From Thermodesulfobacteriota bacterium (GTDB lineage Bacteria; Desulfobacterota; QYQD01), in the NCBI GenBank assembly GCA_031082315.1, contig JAVHLC010000002.1, positions 273,362-337,361 of the forward strand: a DNA stretch of 64,000 bases, in the 5' to 3' direction. Below are positions 24,504-33,198 of this stretch, in pieces; position 1 is the first letter of the stretch; each line of letters begins with the position of its first letter. The notes under the pieces were generated by a model. It was given only the letters and a program-made list of their open reading frames with translations, was not told the DNA's origin and searched no databases. A program made the translations under genes and the position numbers.

Positions 24504-24528
24504 TGATGTGGAAGTGTTTTTCACATCA
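24504..24528. promoter_or_regulatory. Inverted repeat, possible enhancer-binding-protein site
   Basis: TGATGTG (24504-24510) and CACATCA (24522-24528) are perfect inverted arms with an 11-nt spacer. The centre is about 83 bp upstream of the candidate sigma-54 -24 box, the usual distance for a bacterial enhancer-binding protein. It could instead form an RNA hairpin. Confidence 0.4.
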
Positions 24529-25107
24529 GAGAGGAAAAAAAATTCCAATGTGGCATTTTGGTGCCCACTTGTTAGCCACAGAGCACACAGAGAACACAGA
24601 GATAGAAGATAGGTAACAATTTAGCGTTGTGAAAATGCATGATAAAAAGTGCAAGGAAACATACCAACTCAGGAAATCAGGAAGGAGAGGGCTTGAAAGA
24701 ATTCAGGAAGACGTTTGCATGCATAGCGAGCGCATTCTCCGCTGCTTGTAGCGGGGTTAGCGAGTGAATATGATGCATTTTACCTTGCATACGGAGATTC
24801 CCCGCAGCAAGCTGCGGGGAGCTTCAATCAGGAACTCAAGAAATCAGGAAAGTATTTTTGAGAAATTGATTTTCAGCAGTTCGGCTTCTGGTTGCTCTGT
24901 TTTTTCATGAGTTCGTGAGTTCCTGATTAATAGCTTTTTCTGACTGTAGGACAGTTTCAAACAGCTAACGTGTTACGAAGATAGAAGTCAGGGGTCGGAA
25001 GTAAAGGATGGGAATAGGCGTTGGATTTGGGATAAGGTGAGACCTTGACAATAATCGCTAATCGCTATACGCTCCTTTTTATACACTATGTTCAAAGGAG
25101 TATCCCT
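24529..25107. other. Long intergenic region made largely of repeats
   Basis: No gene seen. It holds a CACAGAGCACACAGAGAACACAGAG-type fragment (24575-24605), CTCAGGAAATCAGGAAGG, the 112-bp family E repeat (24718-24829), and a GAACTCAAGAAATCAGG ... TTTTTTCATGAGTTCGTGAGTTCC palindrome (24833-24930) that resembles 9311-9345. Near the end TTGACA (25045) could be the -35 box of the next gene. A TAGCGATTAGCG-type fragment lies at 25052-25072. Confidence 0.6.
24718..24829. repeat. Family E repeat, copy 1 (112 bp)
   Basis: Begins CATGCATAGCGAGCGCA and ends GAGCTTCAATC, with an internal hairpin CCCCGCAG-CAAG-CTGCGGGG and a GCTGCTTGTAGCGGGG segment. A second copy of 111 bp with the same ends lies at 63558-63668. 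No transposase accompanies either. Confidence 0.85.
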
Positions 25108-25833
25108 ATGAAACGATTGCCTTGGTTAATAATGGTGTCGGCGCTAATCCTGGTCTCGGGCTGTGCCCGGTACGAGACCCGTATCGTCCCTTTTAAGATG
25201 CCGGAGGCATATCACAATGTCCAGGCTGTAGATGGCGCTAAAGTGGCGGCCGTGGCCTACGATGACTCTAATACCGCGCAGGAGGCCTTCGGGTTTGACA
25301 TCCGGGGAGCCGGACTCTTGCCGGTGCAGGTTGTCTTCGACAACCAGGGCAGTAAATCCCTTCTCATAGACCCCACGCATACCTACTTAATCGACAAAGA
25401 GCATAACCTCTGGCCGGTCATGGAGAGCAGGCTGGCCTATGAACGGGTCGCAAAGAAGACCGAATTGGGCGAAATCGGCGCCGGTGCAACCAAACATGCC
25501 TTCCTGGCCGGCGCTGCCGGCGCCATTATCGGGGCGGCGGTAGGCATTGTGACCGGTGAAAATGTAGGCGCGGCTATAGGCAAAGGAGCGGCTGTGGGCG
25601 CGGCCGCCGGCGCCACCTTGGGCGGGACGCAGGCCTATGGCTCTCAGGAGACCCGCTACCGCATAATGGATGACCTGGAAAAGAAGACCCTGCAAAATAA
25701 CGCTATCCCGCCCGGACAAATAGCGCACGGCTTTATCTTCTTTCCGGGAGAGGCCAAGGCAGCTAAGGAGCTACGCTTACAGTTAAAAGAGCTGAAAACA
25801 GGGAAGGTACATAGTTTGGTGTTGGCTTTTTAA
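25108..25833 (+). CDS. Lipoprotein with glycine-zipper segment
   Basis: 241-aa predicted lipoprotein: signal peptide with lipobox ILVSGCARYE. ATG 25108 is chosen because AAGGAG (25095-25100) is well placed. Residues ~130-185 are a Gly/Ala-rich glycine-zipper (AFLAGAAGAIIGAAVGIVTG, then GAAIGKGAAVGAAAGATLGG) that may insert in or associate with membrane. The flanking parts look like beta-rich soluble domain (LLPVQVVFDNQGSKSLLIDP). Function unknown. A TTGACA at 25045 may be its -35 box. Confidence 0.75.
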   Translation: MKRLPWLIMVSALILVSGCARYETRIVPFKMPEAYHNVQAVDGAKVAAVAYDDSNTAQEAFGFDIRGAGLLPVQVVFDNQGSKSLLIDPTHTYLIDKEHNLWPVMESRLAYERVAKKTELGEIGAGATKHAFLAGAAGAIIGAAVGIVTGENVGAAIGKGAAVGAAAGATLGGTQAYGSQETRYRIMDDLEKKTLQNNAIPPGQIAHGFIFFPGEAKAAKELRLQLKELKTGKVHSLVLAF

Positions 25834-26047
25834 ACAAAAATGTAACTATTCAACCACAGATTCACACAGATGAACGCAGATAGGTTTAAATACAAAGAAA
25901 TCACAGATATTGTAACCGTTCACCGTTCACCGAAAAAAACTTTTCAGGTTCTTACGGACAACGGTGAACGGATACTGTATATGATAATAAAAGAAAAAAT
26001 ATCAGTGATGATCAGCGTAGATCGGCGGCTGAGTAGTTACACAAAAT

Positions 26048-26425
26048 TTACGCAGCAATAGTGCAGTGGCTTCGGATGACCCGGCCAAGCTCGGCCCATT
26101 TGACCGGTTTTTTTAAGAGGATGACGGCATAGCCTTCTTCCAGGGTCTTTTTGGCCTGGATGGCGGTGGGGTTACCGGTTAAGACCAGGATATTAGCGTC
26201 CGGATCAAATGCCTTTATCTCCCGCGAGGACTCATACCCATCCATAACCGGCATATCCATATCCATCAATACCAGGTCGGGGTGGAGTTCCTTGTACTTT
26301 TCCAATCCCTCCAGTCCGTTAGCGGCCTGGGCAATGGTAGAATAACCTTCCATTTCCAATATCTCGCTCAGGGTGCTTAACACACCCAAGTCATCATCGA
26401 CAATCAATATCGTTCCGCTACCCAT
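26048..26425 (-). CDS. Single-domain response regulator (CheY-like receiver)
   Basis: 125-aa receiver domain without an output domain. The acidic pocket is TILIVDDDLGVL, the phosphorylated Asp is in LVLMDMDMPVMDG (~residue 57), Thr is in ILVLTGNP and the Lys is in LLKKPVKWAEL. All catalytic residues are present. No kinase gene is adjacent, so its partner is unknown. It probably works in a phosphorelay or controls a target protein directly. Confidence 0.92.
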   Translation of the reverse strand: MGSGTILIVDDDLGVLSTLSEILEMEGYSTIAQAANGLEGLEKYKELHPDLVLMDMDMPVMDGYESSREIKAFDPDANILVLTGNPTAIQAKKTLEEGYAVILLKKPVKWAELGRVIRSHCTIAA

Positions 26426-26772
26426 TAGGAACAGTCCTTACAGTGAGTTAAAACCTTTTAGAATAAGCACACTCCTTTGTCAAGAAAAAAACAACATGTT
26501 GTATAAAAAAATTTGGTTGATACAATATTTAGTAAAAACAGTGTGTTATAGGCCCATAAAATAGGGGCTTTCCGGGCGGTCAATGAGAAAGGTTAATGAT
26601 TACACGGCGTTCAGCTATTTACCGCGGAGGTCTCCGGGAACGCCGAGATAACATATTGAATGGATTATAGTTTTTCGCTGCGGACTCTGCGTGCTCAGCG
26701 GTGAAAAGGTTTTTTTACGAGGCCATCAGCCTTCAGCCTGTCCAGATATACCGCTTCTGACCACCGGCTACC
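26426..26772. other. Intergenic region between response regulator and polA
   Basis: 347 bp, AT-rich in the first half (26440-26560), with no gene seen. It includes a CAACATGTTG palindrome (~26490), a TCTGCGTGCTCAGCGGTGA repeat fragment (~26683-26703) and a CATCAGCCTTCAGCC family A fragment (~26724). A 64-codon reading at 26373-26564 has no support. Confidence 0.5.
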
Positions 26773-29412
26773 TCATTCCAGTTCGGCCCAATTATGCCCT
26801 GAGCGGACATTGACCACCAGTGGCACAGATAAGGTCACGGCCTTTTCCATCTTTTCCCTGACGAGAGGGATTACCTCAGCCGCCTCTTTCTCCGGGGTCT
26901 CCAGGATCAATTCGTCATGGACCTGCATAATCATACGCGCTCCATAACCGCCTGTGCCCAGGGCGTCGTGCACCTGGATCATGGCCACCTTAATTATATC
27001 TGCCGCTGTGCCCTGAATCGGGGTATTAACGGCTGTACGCTCCGCAAACTGTCTGGCGGCGTTATTCCGGCTGTTGATGTCCGGAATTTGCCGGAGACGG
27101 CCCAGCAGGGTCCGGACATAACCCTTCTCCCGTGCGGAGGCGACAGCCTCCTTTATAAAATTTTCCACACCCCGATACCTGGCGAAATAGGCATCGATAA
27201 AAGACCGGGCCTCCTTTTGTCCGATCCTGAGTTCCTGCGCGAGACCAAAGGGACTCATGCCGTAAGCCACGCCGAAATTGATCGTCTTGGCCACGCGGCG
27301 CATCTCGGCCGTGACCATCTGCGGAAAGACGTGGAAAATTTCCGCCGCAGTCATGGTGTGCACGTCTTCCCCCTTTGCAAATGCCCTTATAAGGCCCTCA
27401 TCCCGGGCAAAATGGGCCAGAATGCGCAGTTCTATCTGCGAATAATCAAAAGATAGCAATACCCGGCCGGGGTCGGTAACAAAGGCCCGGCGTATCTGCC
27501 GTCCTTCCTCAGAACGGATGGGTATATTCTGGAGATTGGGTTCACTGCTGCTCAGGCGGCCTGTGGCCGTAACCGCTTGGTTATAATAGGTATGAAGCCT
27601 TCCGGTGGCCGGATTAAGCAGTTTAGGCAGTGCATCCACGTATGTAGATTTCAACTTTGCCAGGTTGCGATAGGTTAAAATCTGCCCTGGCAAGGGATGA
27701 TAAAGGGCGAGATCCTCCAGTATGCCAGCTTCCGTCGAATAAGAGCCGGTTTTTTTCGTCTTCTTCAGACGGGGCAAGGTTAATCTCTCAAAAAGTATCT
27801 CTCCGAGCTGCTTTGGGGAATTTATGTTGAATTCACAACCCGCTGTCGCAAAAATTTTGCTTTTAATATCAGATAGTTGTGCATCAAGCTCCCCAGACAT
27901 CCTGGCCAGAAAGGCGAGATCGATCCTGACGCCCGTCATCTCCATTCCCGCCAGGACTTCGAGAAGAGGCATTTCTACCTCACAAAAAAGGTTATATAGG
28001 TCCCTCTCTTCCAGATCCGGCAATAAGTGGCTGGATAGTCCGGCTATAATCCCGGCGGCAGCACAGGCAGAAGAGATGGCCTGGCCGCCCAAATCACCCG
28101 GATGGACGCCTAGATAATGTTCCGCCAGCATCTTTAAACTATCCGCCTTCCGGGAGCGGCCCAAGGGGTCCAGAAGATAGGCGGCGATCATCACATCTAA
28201 GTAAGGACCTGAGACAGGGATGCCGTTTCTTTGTAAAAGAATAAGATCATATTTCAGATTGTAACCGGCCTTAACCCGCAAGCTATCTCGCAAGAAGGCA
28301 GCAATCCCATCGATAGCCGATGATTTAAAATTTACATCCGGTAAAGGGATATAAAAGGCCTCCGGCGGTTCTATACATAGGGCTATGCCAGAAATATCGG
28401 CCAGCATCGGATCCGGCGATGTGCCTACAACCGTCAGGCTAAAACCTTCAGCGCCTTCAAGCCTCGAAAGCATTCCGGCTAAGGCATCTCCCGTGTCGAC
28501 CGACTGAACTTTGGCCGCCAGCTGCTGCCCGTCGTCGTTGACCTTGGCATCTGCCAGCTCCAGTTCTTTCAGAAACTTTGTAAATTCCAACCCGGCAAAC
28601 AGCTCTCTTAAGGCGGCCGGATCCGGGGGGCCGACCCTTAGCATGGAAAGATCAATCTCTAATGGGACATCAACACGCAGCGTTACGAGTTCTTTGGAAA
28701 GGAGGGCCTGTTCCCTATAAGTGGTCAATTTTTCCCGTAATTTAGACTTATCAATACTCTCCAGAGAGGTAAAGAGGTTTTCTACGGACCGGTATCTTTG
28801 TATGAGGCTTAACGCCGTCTTGGGACCGATGCCGGGGACACCGGGGACATTGTCAATTGCGTCACCGGCTAAGGCGAAGACGTCAGCCATCTGCCCGGGC
28901 TCCAGGCCATATTCTTTGCGCAGGTTCTCGATGTCTATCCGGCGATCCTTCATGGGATCCCAGATGGTTACGTACGGAGAAACAAGCTGCAGCAGGTCCT
29001 TATCGCCGGAGACGATGACGATCCTGTGCTCGTCAGAGGCCAGGCGTTTGACTATGGTCGCTATGAGATCATCGGCCTCGTAACCTTCCAGTTCAAAAGC
29101 AGGCAAATTTTCTGCCCGAATAATATCCTTTATATAAGGTATCTGGATAGATAGATCATCCGGCATGGCTGGGCGGTTGGCCTTATACGTCTCCAGCAGA
29201 GCGTGCCGAAACTTAGGCCCCCGGGCATCAAAGACCATAGCCAGATACTCGGGCCTCTTCTCCCGCAGCACCTTGAGCAGCATGTTGGTTACGCCGAAAA
29301 TGGCGTTTGTAGGCAGGCCCTGAGACGTAGAAAGATGCGAGATGGCGTGATAGGCCCGGTAGACGTAGGAATGGGCATCAATAAGATACAATAAGGTGGG
29401 GCGTTCGGCCAT
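26773..29412 (-). CDS. polA: DNA polymerase I
   Basis: Repair and Okazaki-fragment polymerase, 879 aa. Residues ~1-290 are the 5'-3' nuclease (LIDAHSYVYRAYHA, AMVFDARGPKFRH, VIVSGDKDLLQLV, GDAIDNVPGVPGIGPKTA). Residues ~310-500 correspond to the 3'-5' exonuclease fold but the catalytic D-x-E is replaced (FSLTVVGTSP) and no Y-x3-D motif is seen, so proofreading is probably absent. The polymerase domain has motif A SFDYSQIELRILAHF, motif B RRVAKTINFGVAYGMSP and motif C MQVHDELILE. It is transcribed alone. No clear Shine-Dalgarno. Confidence 0.97.
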   Translation of the reverse strand: MAERPTLLYLIDAHSYVYRAYHAISHLSTSQGLPTNAIFGVTNMLLKVLREKRPEYLAMVFDARGPKFRHALLETYKANRPAMPDDLSIQIPYIKDIIRAENLPAFELEGYEADDLIATIVKRLASDEHRIVIVSGDKDLLQLVSPYVTIWDPMKDRRIDIENLRKEYGLEPGQMADVFALAGDAIDNVPGVPGIGPKTALSLIQRYRSVENLFTSLESIDKSKLREKLTTYREQALLSKELVTLRVDVPLEIDLSMLRVGPPDPAALRELFAGLEFTKFLKELELADAKVNDDGQQLAAKVQSVDTGDALAGMLSRLEGAEGFSLTVVGTSPDPMLADISGIALCIEPPEAFYIPLPDVNFKSSAIDGIAAFLRDSLRVKAGYNLKYDLILLQRNGIPVSGPYLDVMIAAYLLDPLGRSRKADSLKMLAEHYLGVHPGDLGGQAISSACAAAGIIAGLSSHLLPDLEERDLYNLFCEVEMPLLEVLAGMEMTGVRIDLAFLARMSGELDAQLSDIKSKIFATAGCEFNINSPKQLGEILFERLTLPRLKKTKKTGSYSTEAGILEDLALYHPLPGQILTYRNLAKLKSTYVDALPKLLNPATGRLHTYYNQAVTATGRLSSSEPNLQNIPIRSEEGRQIRRAFVTDPGRVLLSFDYSQIELRILAHFARDEGLIRAFAKGEDVHTMTAAEIFHVFPQMVTAEMRRVAKTINFGVAYGMSPFGLAQELRIGQKEARSFIDAYFARYRGVENFIKEAVASAREKGYVRTLLGRLRQIPDINSRNNAARQFAERTAVNTPIQGTAADIIKVAMIQVHDALGTGGYGARMIMQVHDELILETPEKEAAEVIPLVREKMEKAVTLSVPLVVNVRSGHNWAELE

Positions 29413-29509
29413 GCCGATTTATAACGCTAAAGACGGCAGGCTGTCAATTCTAAGATACGCCGGTGGCGTGCCTGCTGCATCCCGATCCATTTAAGTAAAA
29501 TTCTTTAGT

Positions 29510-29660
29510 TTCCACCCGAAAATCCAAAAGTTCCGGCTGAGCAATCAGCACTCAGCTCTCAGCGTTCAGCTTAAGATGTTGTTTGTCTTATTTTTTTGCT
29601 GACGGCTGAAAGCGGATCGCTGAGGGCTTTCATTCGGAAACGACAGTTTCCGGATGAAAA
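29510..29660. repeat. Composite repeat element, copy with right-hand hairpin
   Basis: Family A core (CAGCACTCAGCTCTCAGCGTTCAGCTTAA ... TTTTTTTGCTGACGGCTGAAAGC, split by an A/T spacer with GTTGTTTGTCTT) in the same orientation as 31343-31478. It ends in a hairpin CGGAAAC-GACA-GTTTCCG (about 29635-29652). The left hairpin is degraded. Confidence 0.75.
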
Positions 29661-29702
29661 CTAGTTAATATTTTGGGAAGAGTCCGGTCTTGCTCCTGCC
29701 TC

Positions 29703-30098
29703 TCAATGATTCCCGCAGGCGCTCTCATGTCCATGGCCTGCACAGGTATGCTGGTCGGTAAATTCAGGCAGCTTGTTGGCCTGCAGGGCATCCAGGGCAT
29801 CTTTTACCTGGCCGCCCTCACGATACAAAAAGACGCGAATACCCGCCTGTTTAAATCCCAGGAGTGGTCGCATACCCATACCGCCGGAGATAATCCCCTG
29901 TACCCCGTTTCTGGCCAGAAGCATAACCGGAGCCAGACAGGCGCCAGGCTCATGCCCATCATTGGGTATCACTTCCACATCTTGGATCTTTGTCTCATCT
30001 ATTGTCACTACCGTATAGACATCACAGTGCCCGAAATGTCCGGAGAGCCCGGCTTCAAGCCCTCCTGGAAAATTGGAAGGGACAGCGATCTTTACCAT
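29703..30098 (-). CDS. NifX/NifB-C-terminal-like FeMo-cofactor-binding family protein
   Basis: 131-aa protein of the dinitrogenase iron-molybdenum cofactor family. MVKIAVPSNFPGGLEAGLSGHFGHCDVYTVVTID, then GACLAPVMLLARNGVQGIISGGMGMRPLLGF are typical (quoted here only as landmarks at residues 1-34 and 52-82). A His/Cys-rich tail ends in CAGHGHESACGNH, which may bind metal. No nif structural genes are present, so the protein more likely handles an iron-sulfur or other metal cluster. It lies 46 bp downstream of the acidic CXXC protein on the same strand. Confidence 0.83.
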   Translation of the reverse strand: MVKIAVPSNFPGGLEAGLSGHFGHCDVYTVVTIDETKIQDVEVIPNDGHEPGACLAPVMLLARNGVQGIISGGMGMRPLLGFKQAGIRVFLYREGGQVKDALDALQANKLPEFTDQHTCAGHGHESACGNH

Positions 30099-30144
30099 AT
30101 TTAAGTTAAACCTCCTTCACAAAATTTTAACTCAGAGTCACAAA

Positions 30145-30471
30145 TCAGATTTCTTCCTCTTCGACCTCTTCTATTTCTTCTTCGGGTGCCTTCTCTTCAA
30201 TCTCCGGCTCTTCTTCATAACCTGCATAAGCGTAAATGGCAAGTATATCTTCAAAACGCGCCGCCTTTTGTGGATCCCGGGCGCTTATAAAAGGCGCGAG
30301 TATCTTTCTTACCTTGGCCTGTTCAATACTAACCGTTGGGTCTGCCTGACACACAGGACAACTTTTGATATGACGAATCGCAAACTCTACCATTCTAGCC
30401 GGCGCCAGAGCATCCTCGATTATTTGGTCACTCCAATCCCTGGCCAGCTTTTTCAGGCGATCACACTGCAT
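30145..30471 (-). CDS. Hypothetical protein with CXXC motif and acidic tail
   Basis: 108 aa from ATG 30471, chosen for its GGAAAGAGG Shine-Dalgarno; a longer ATG at 30507 is possible. The middle carries IRHIKSCPVCQADPT, a single CXXC that may bind metal or be redox active, and the C-terminus is almost pure Glu with a few Pro and Ile. I do not recognise the family. It probably forms a two-gene unit with the NifX-like protein. Confidence 0.55.
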   Translation of the reverse strand: MQCDRLKKLARDWSDQIIEDALAPARMVEFAIRHIKSCPVCQADPTVSIEQAKVRKILAPFISARDPQKAARFEDILAIYAYAGYEEEPEIEEKAPEEEIEEVEEEEI

Positions 30472-30507
30472 AGGCCTCTTTCCTCTATGTGTTTGTTTAA
30501 CGTGCAA

Positions 30508-30875
30508 TTATCTGTCCTTGTTGCCGGGTAGTTTTTAATGTATTCCAAAGCGCTTTTTGTTATAAGATTTTTACGGCCAATGCAAGAAAAAAGTTTAGCA
30601 TTTTTATTTTTGCCTGACCCGGTAAACCTTTTTAATAATTTAACGTCGAATTTTAAAAAAACAAACCACAAAGTACAGCGAAAAAACGATTTCAACCGTT
30701 TGAACAGTTTAAACAGCTTGAACTGTTATTAGTGAAAGCAGTTCTGGAGGCGATAATATTAGGAGATCACAGAGAGAAGAAGCCAAAAGCTGTTATAACT
30801 TGCTGATATTCTTATTTTCTCTGTGTCCTCTGTGGTTGAGTTCTAGACAGACGATAATCCAAAAGGAGAGCTATT
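30508..30875. other. Intergenic region upstream of secreted protein gene
   Basis: 368 bp, AT-rich. It contains TTTGAACAGTTTAAACAGCTTGAACTG (short repeated units, 30699-30726) and a TCTCTGTGTCCTCTGTGG fragment (30818-30835) that recurs at 32281-32300 and 34131-34150. No gene is supported. Confidence 0.5.
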
Positions 30876-31337
30876 ATGACAGTTAGAAAAAGTTTTATGC
30901 TTGGTTCAGGTCTCATCATTATGTCCCTTTTTTTATTTTATCCGGCCAAAGGCCGCGCTGAAGTAGATGTCAGCGTCAACATAGGCCTGCCGCTCCCGTC
31001 GGTTGTCATTTCGTCCCCGCCCGCCGTGGTCATGATTCCGGGATCTCCGGTCTATTTCGACCCGGATATTGAAGTGGATATTTTCTTTCATCGCGGCTAC
31101 TGGTACAGGCCATATCGGGAGCGCTGGTATCGGGCTACTCATTATAACGGGCCTTGGAGACACATCGCGCGCCGTGCCGTGCCTACTGCAATTGTACACG
31201 TGCCGCCCAGCTACAGGCATATACCACCAGGCCATGAAAGGATTCCCTACGGACAATTAAAAAAGCACTGGAAGGAACACGAAAAGGCCTCCAAAAAGAC
31301 GCATAAATCACATAAACACGGGCGACACGGCGATTAA
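30876..31337 (+). CDS. Secreted hypothetical protein, Tyr/Trp/Pro-rich
   Basis: 153 aa with a signal peptide (residues ~1-28, FMLGSGLIIMSLFLFYPAKGRAE). The mature part has VYFDPDIEVDIFFHRGYWYRPYRERWYRA-type aromatic/arginine repeats (residues ~63-92), then HIPPGHERIPYGQLKKHWKEHEK and a Lys/His-rich tail. Similar small exported proteins occur in Desulfobacterota, but I know no function. AAAGGAGAG precedes the ATG. The His-rich tail could bind metal. Confidence 0.65.
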   Translation: MTVRKSFMLGSGLIIMSLFLFYPAKGRAEVDVSVNIGLPLPSVVISSPPAVVMIPGSPVYFDPDIEVDIFFHRGYWYRPYRERWYRATHYNGPWRHIARRAVPTAIVHVPPSYRHIPPGHERIPYGQLKKHWKEHEKASKKTHKSHKHGRHGD

Positions 31338-31342
31338 CGATT

Positions 31343-31478
31343 GTTCGTCCGGAAACCAAAAAATTCCGGACGAGCTATCAGCGTTCAGCTTAATGTGTTG
31401 TTTGTCTTGGGTTTTTGCTGACAGCTAATCGCTGATCGCTGAAAGCGTGAAGCCGGAAACGGTAGTTTCCGGATGAAC
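31343..31478. repeat. Composite MITE-like repeat with terminal inverted repeats (136 bp)
   Basis: Best preserved copy. The ends GTTCGTCCGGAAAC (31343-31356) and GTTTCCGGATGAAC (31465-31478) are inverted repeats with one mismatch. Each end also folds as a small hairpin (GTCCGGAA/TTCCGGAC on the left, CCGGAAAC/GTTTCCGG on the right). The centre is the family A core (CAGCGTTCAGCTTAA ... TTTTTGCTGACAGC). It has no coding capacity. Confidence 0.8.
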
Positions 31479-31535
31479 ACTAACTACCCATATTAAGACA
31501 AACAATGTTAATAGAAAGTGACAGGAGATAACACC

Positions 31536-32222
31536 ATGAAAAGACTATGCTTTATTGTAGCAACCTTGGCGTTAGCATTCTTATGGTCATTTACGGCAAT
31601 GGCCGTAGATGAGGAAACGCAACTAAGAACCGAGGCCGACCAAATAAACCAGTTGACAACAAAATCGGGCAGGGGTACAGAAGCTAATGTAAGGATAAAT
31701 GCGGTTTTCGAAAATTGGGGGGCAAGGGAACCTTCACAATCAGTCACAGCCGCCCGGGATTTAAAAATGGGCCACGGAGAGACCATGATAGCCGGAGCGC
31801 TAGCTGCCGAATTATATGAAAAAGACCCGGCAACCTATCCCACTTATGACGCCGCATATCAGAAGGTATTAGACCTCAGGAGCAAAGGCGACCGAACTAC
31901 CGGATGGGGGGTAGTAGCCAAGGATCTAGGGGTAAAACTTGGCCCGGTGGTGAGGGAAATGAAAAGCACCGGCACCTTCGTTGGCGGCCGGACAGACCGT
32001 TTTTCAAGCAATTATGCTAAAAAGGAAAAACAACAAGTACGGGAGCGGGTACAAGAAAAGGTACGAAAACAAACACAGGAAAAGACTCAAACCAGGGAAC
32101 GGTTGAGGGAAAAGAGCTGCGACACGGAACAGAAAGGGAATCAAATACGTAACGAGATTGAAAACAAGGCAGGAACCGGTTTTCCCTCCGGCCCGCGCGG
32201 TGGGGGCGGCCGGGGACGGTAA
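31536..32222 (+). CDS. Secreted hypothetical protein with charged coiled region
   Basis: 228 aa from ATG 31536, preceded by AGGAGA. Signal peptide to ~residue 24 (FIVATLALAFLWSFTAMA). The middle (residues ~70-145) is compact and globular-looking (AGALAAELYEKDPATYPTYDAAYQKVLDLRSKG; GWGVVAKDLGVKLG). Residues ~160-205 are Arg/Gln/Lys/Glu-rich and likely coiled coil, and the tail is Gly/Arg-rich (GPRGGGGRGR). No family recognised. Confidence 0.6.
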   Translation: MKRLCFIVATLALAFLWSFTAMAVDEETQLRTEADQINQLTTKSGRGTEANVRINAVFENWGAREPSQSVTAARDLKMGHGETMIAGALAAELYEKDPATYPTYDAAYQKVLDLRSKGDRTTGWGVVAKDLGVKLGPVVREMKSTGTFVGGRTDRFSSNYAKKEKQQVRERVQEKVRKQTQEKTQTRERLREKSCDTEQKGNQIRNEIENKAGTGFPSGPRGGGGRGR

Positions 32223-32337
32223 TTGAGGAGACAATTTGAACATTTTGAACAGGTCAAGCGGCTCTAAGTAATATATCCTGTTTCTCTGTGTGCTCTGTGG
32301 TTAATCTTAGCACGAATTCAGATTAATGGAGAAAGGC

Positions 32338-33168
32338 ATGACTCATAACATTAGGTTGTGGCTGGTGGGGCTGGTGATAGCGATTCTTTTATGTGGGACC
32401 GGGATAACCTACGGGCAGACTTCAACTACCGATGAACTGTACGCTGAGATCGGTTTTAACTTTTATACCGGCGATTATGGAACAGACACAGACACAGACA
32501 CATATACCGTACCCTTTACTTTCGGCTATTCACCCAGCCAGCTATGGGATTTTTATCTTAGCATCCCGTATATACACCAGAGCGCCAGCACTGCCGTCAC
32601 CGTGGCCGGGAAACCAATCCGCGTGAAGAAAAACCTGACCGGCGGTAAAAGCAAAATTACGGAACAGTATATCGACACCGCCTCTCACAGCGGACTTGGG
32701 GACATCTGCCTCGGCGGAAGCTACACGGTGCTTAGAGAGACGTCTGATGCACCGGCCATCTACGCCCTGGCAAGCATCAAGTTTCCTACCGCCGATGAGG
32801 AAAAGGGCCTGGGCACAGGTGAATATGACTACTGCTTAGGCGTTGGCCTGGACAAAAGAATCAACAAATGGACACTCTTTGGAAACGCAAAGTATAATAT
32901 CATCGGATCACCCGGCGGGATAGACCTGGATAATTTCTTCTCTATGACGGCCGGCGTGAGCCATCAGTGCACTACCGCTTTTAAAGGGTCGGTCTCTATC
33001 TATGCCGCAGAAGGCGCTTCGGCCGAATCTGACAGCCCGTTAGAAATCAGTTTAAGCGGAGGGTATATTATAGATAAAGATAACAAGGCCTCAGTTTATG
33101 TAACAAAAGGCCTGTCTGACGGCAGCCCGGATTATGGCCTGGGCGCGGCCCTGACGCATTATTTTTAG
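32338..33168 (+). CDS. Outer-membrane beta-barrel protein (transporter-like)
   Basis: 276 aa from ATG 32338, with GGAGAAAGG upstream. Signal peptide ending ITYGQ, then alternating hydrophobic/aromatic strands: LYAEIGFNFYTGDY, VPFTFGYSP, WDFYLSIPYI, GDICLGGSYTVL, YALASIKFPTADEEKGLGTG, YDYCLGVGLDKRINKWTLFGNAKYN. It ends in Phe (LGAALTHYF), as expected for BamA-assembled porins. The pattern resembles the phenol-degradation meta-pathway/transporter barrel group. Substrate unknown. Confidence 0.7.
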   Translation: MTHNIRLWLVGLVIAILLCGTGITYGQTSTTDELYAEIGFNFYTGDYGTDTDTDTYTVPFTFGYSPSQLWDFYLSIPYIHQSASTAVTVAGKPIRVKKNLTGGKSKITEQYIDTASHSGLGDICLGGSYTVLRETSDAPAIYALASIKFPTADEEKGLGTGEYDYCLGVGLDKRINKWTLFGNAKYNIIGSPGGIDLDNFFSMTAGVSHQCTTAFKGSVSIYAAEGASAESDSPLEISLSGGYIIDKDNKASVYVTKGLSDGSPDYGLGAALTHYF

Positions 33169-33198
33169 TCCACAGATTACGAAAATACACACTTGATT

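Noticed and set aside
24529-25107. Possible CRISPR array or structural RNA in the repeat-rich intergenic region
   Set aside because: Repeats are of different families, not regularly spaced, and have no unique spacers or cas genes.
25870-26061. 63-codon ORF after the glycine-zipper lipoprotein
   Set aside because: Built from CACAGATTCACACAGATG-type and TTCACCGTTCACCG repeats, with no ribosome-binding site.
29703-30098. Evidence for a nitrogenase locus from the NifX-like protein
   Set aside because: No nifHDK, nifB or nifEN nearby; the family is widespread outside nitrogen fixers.
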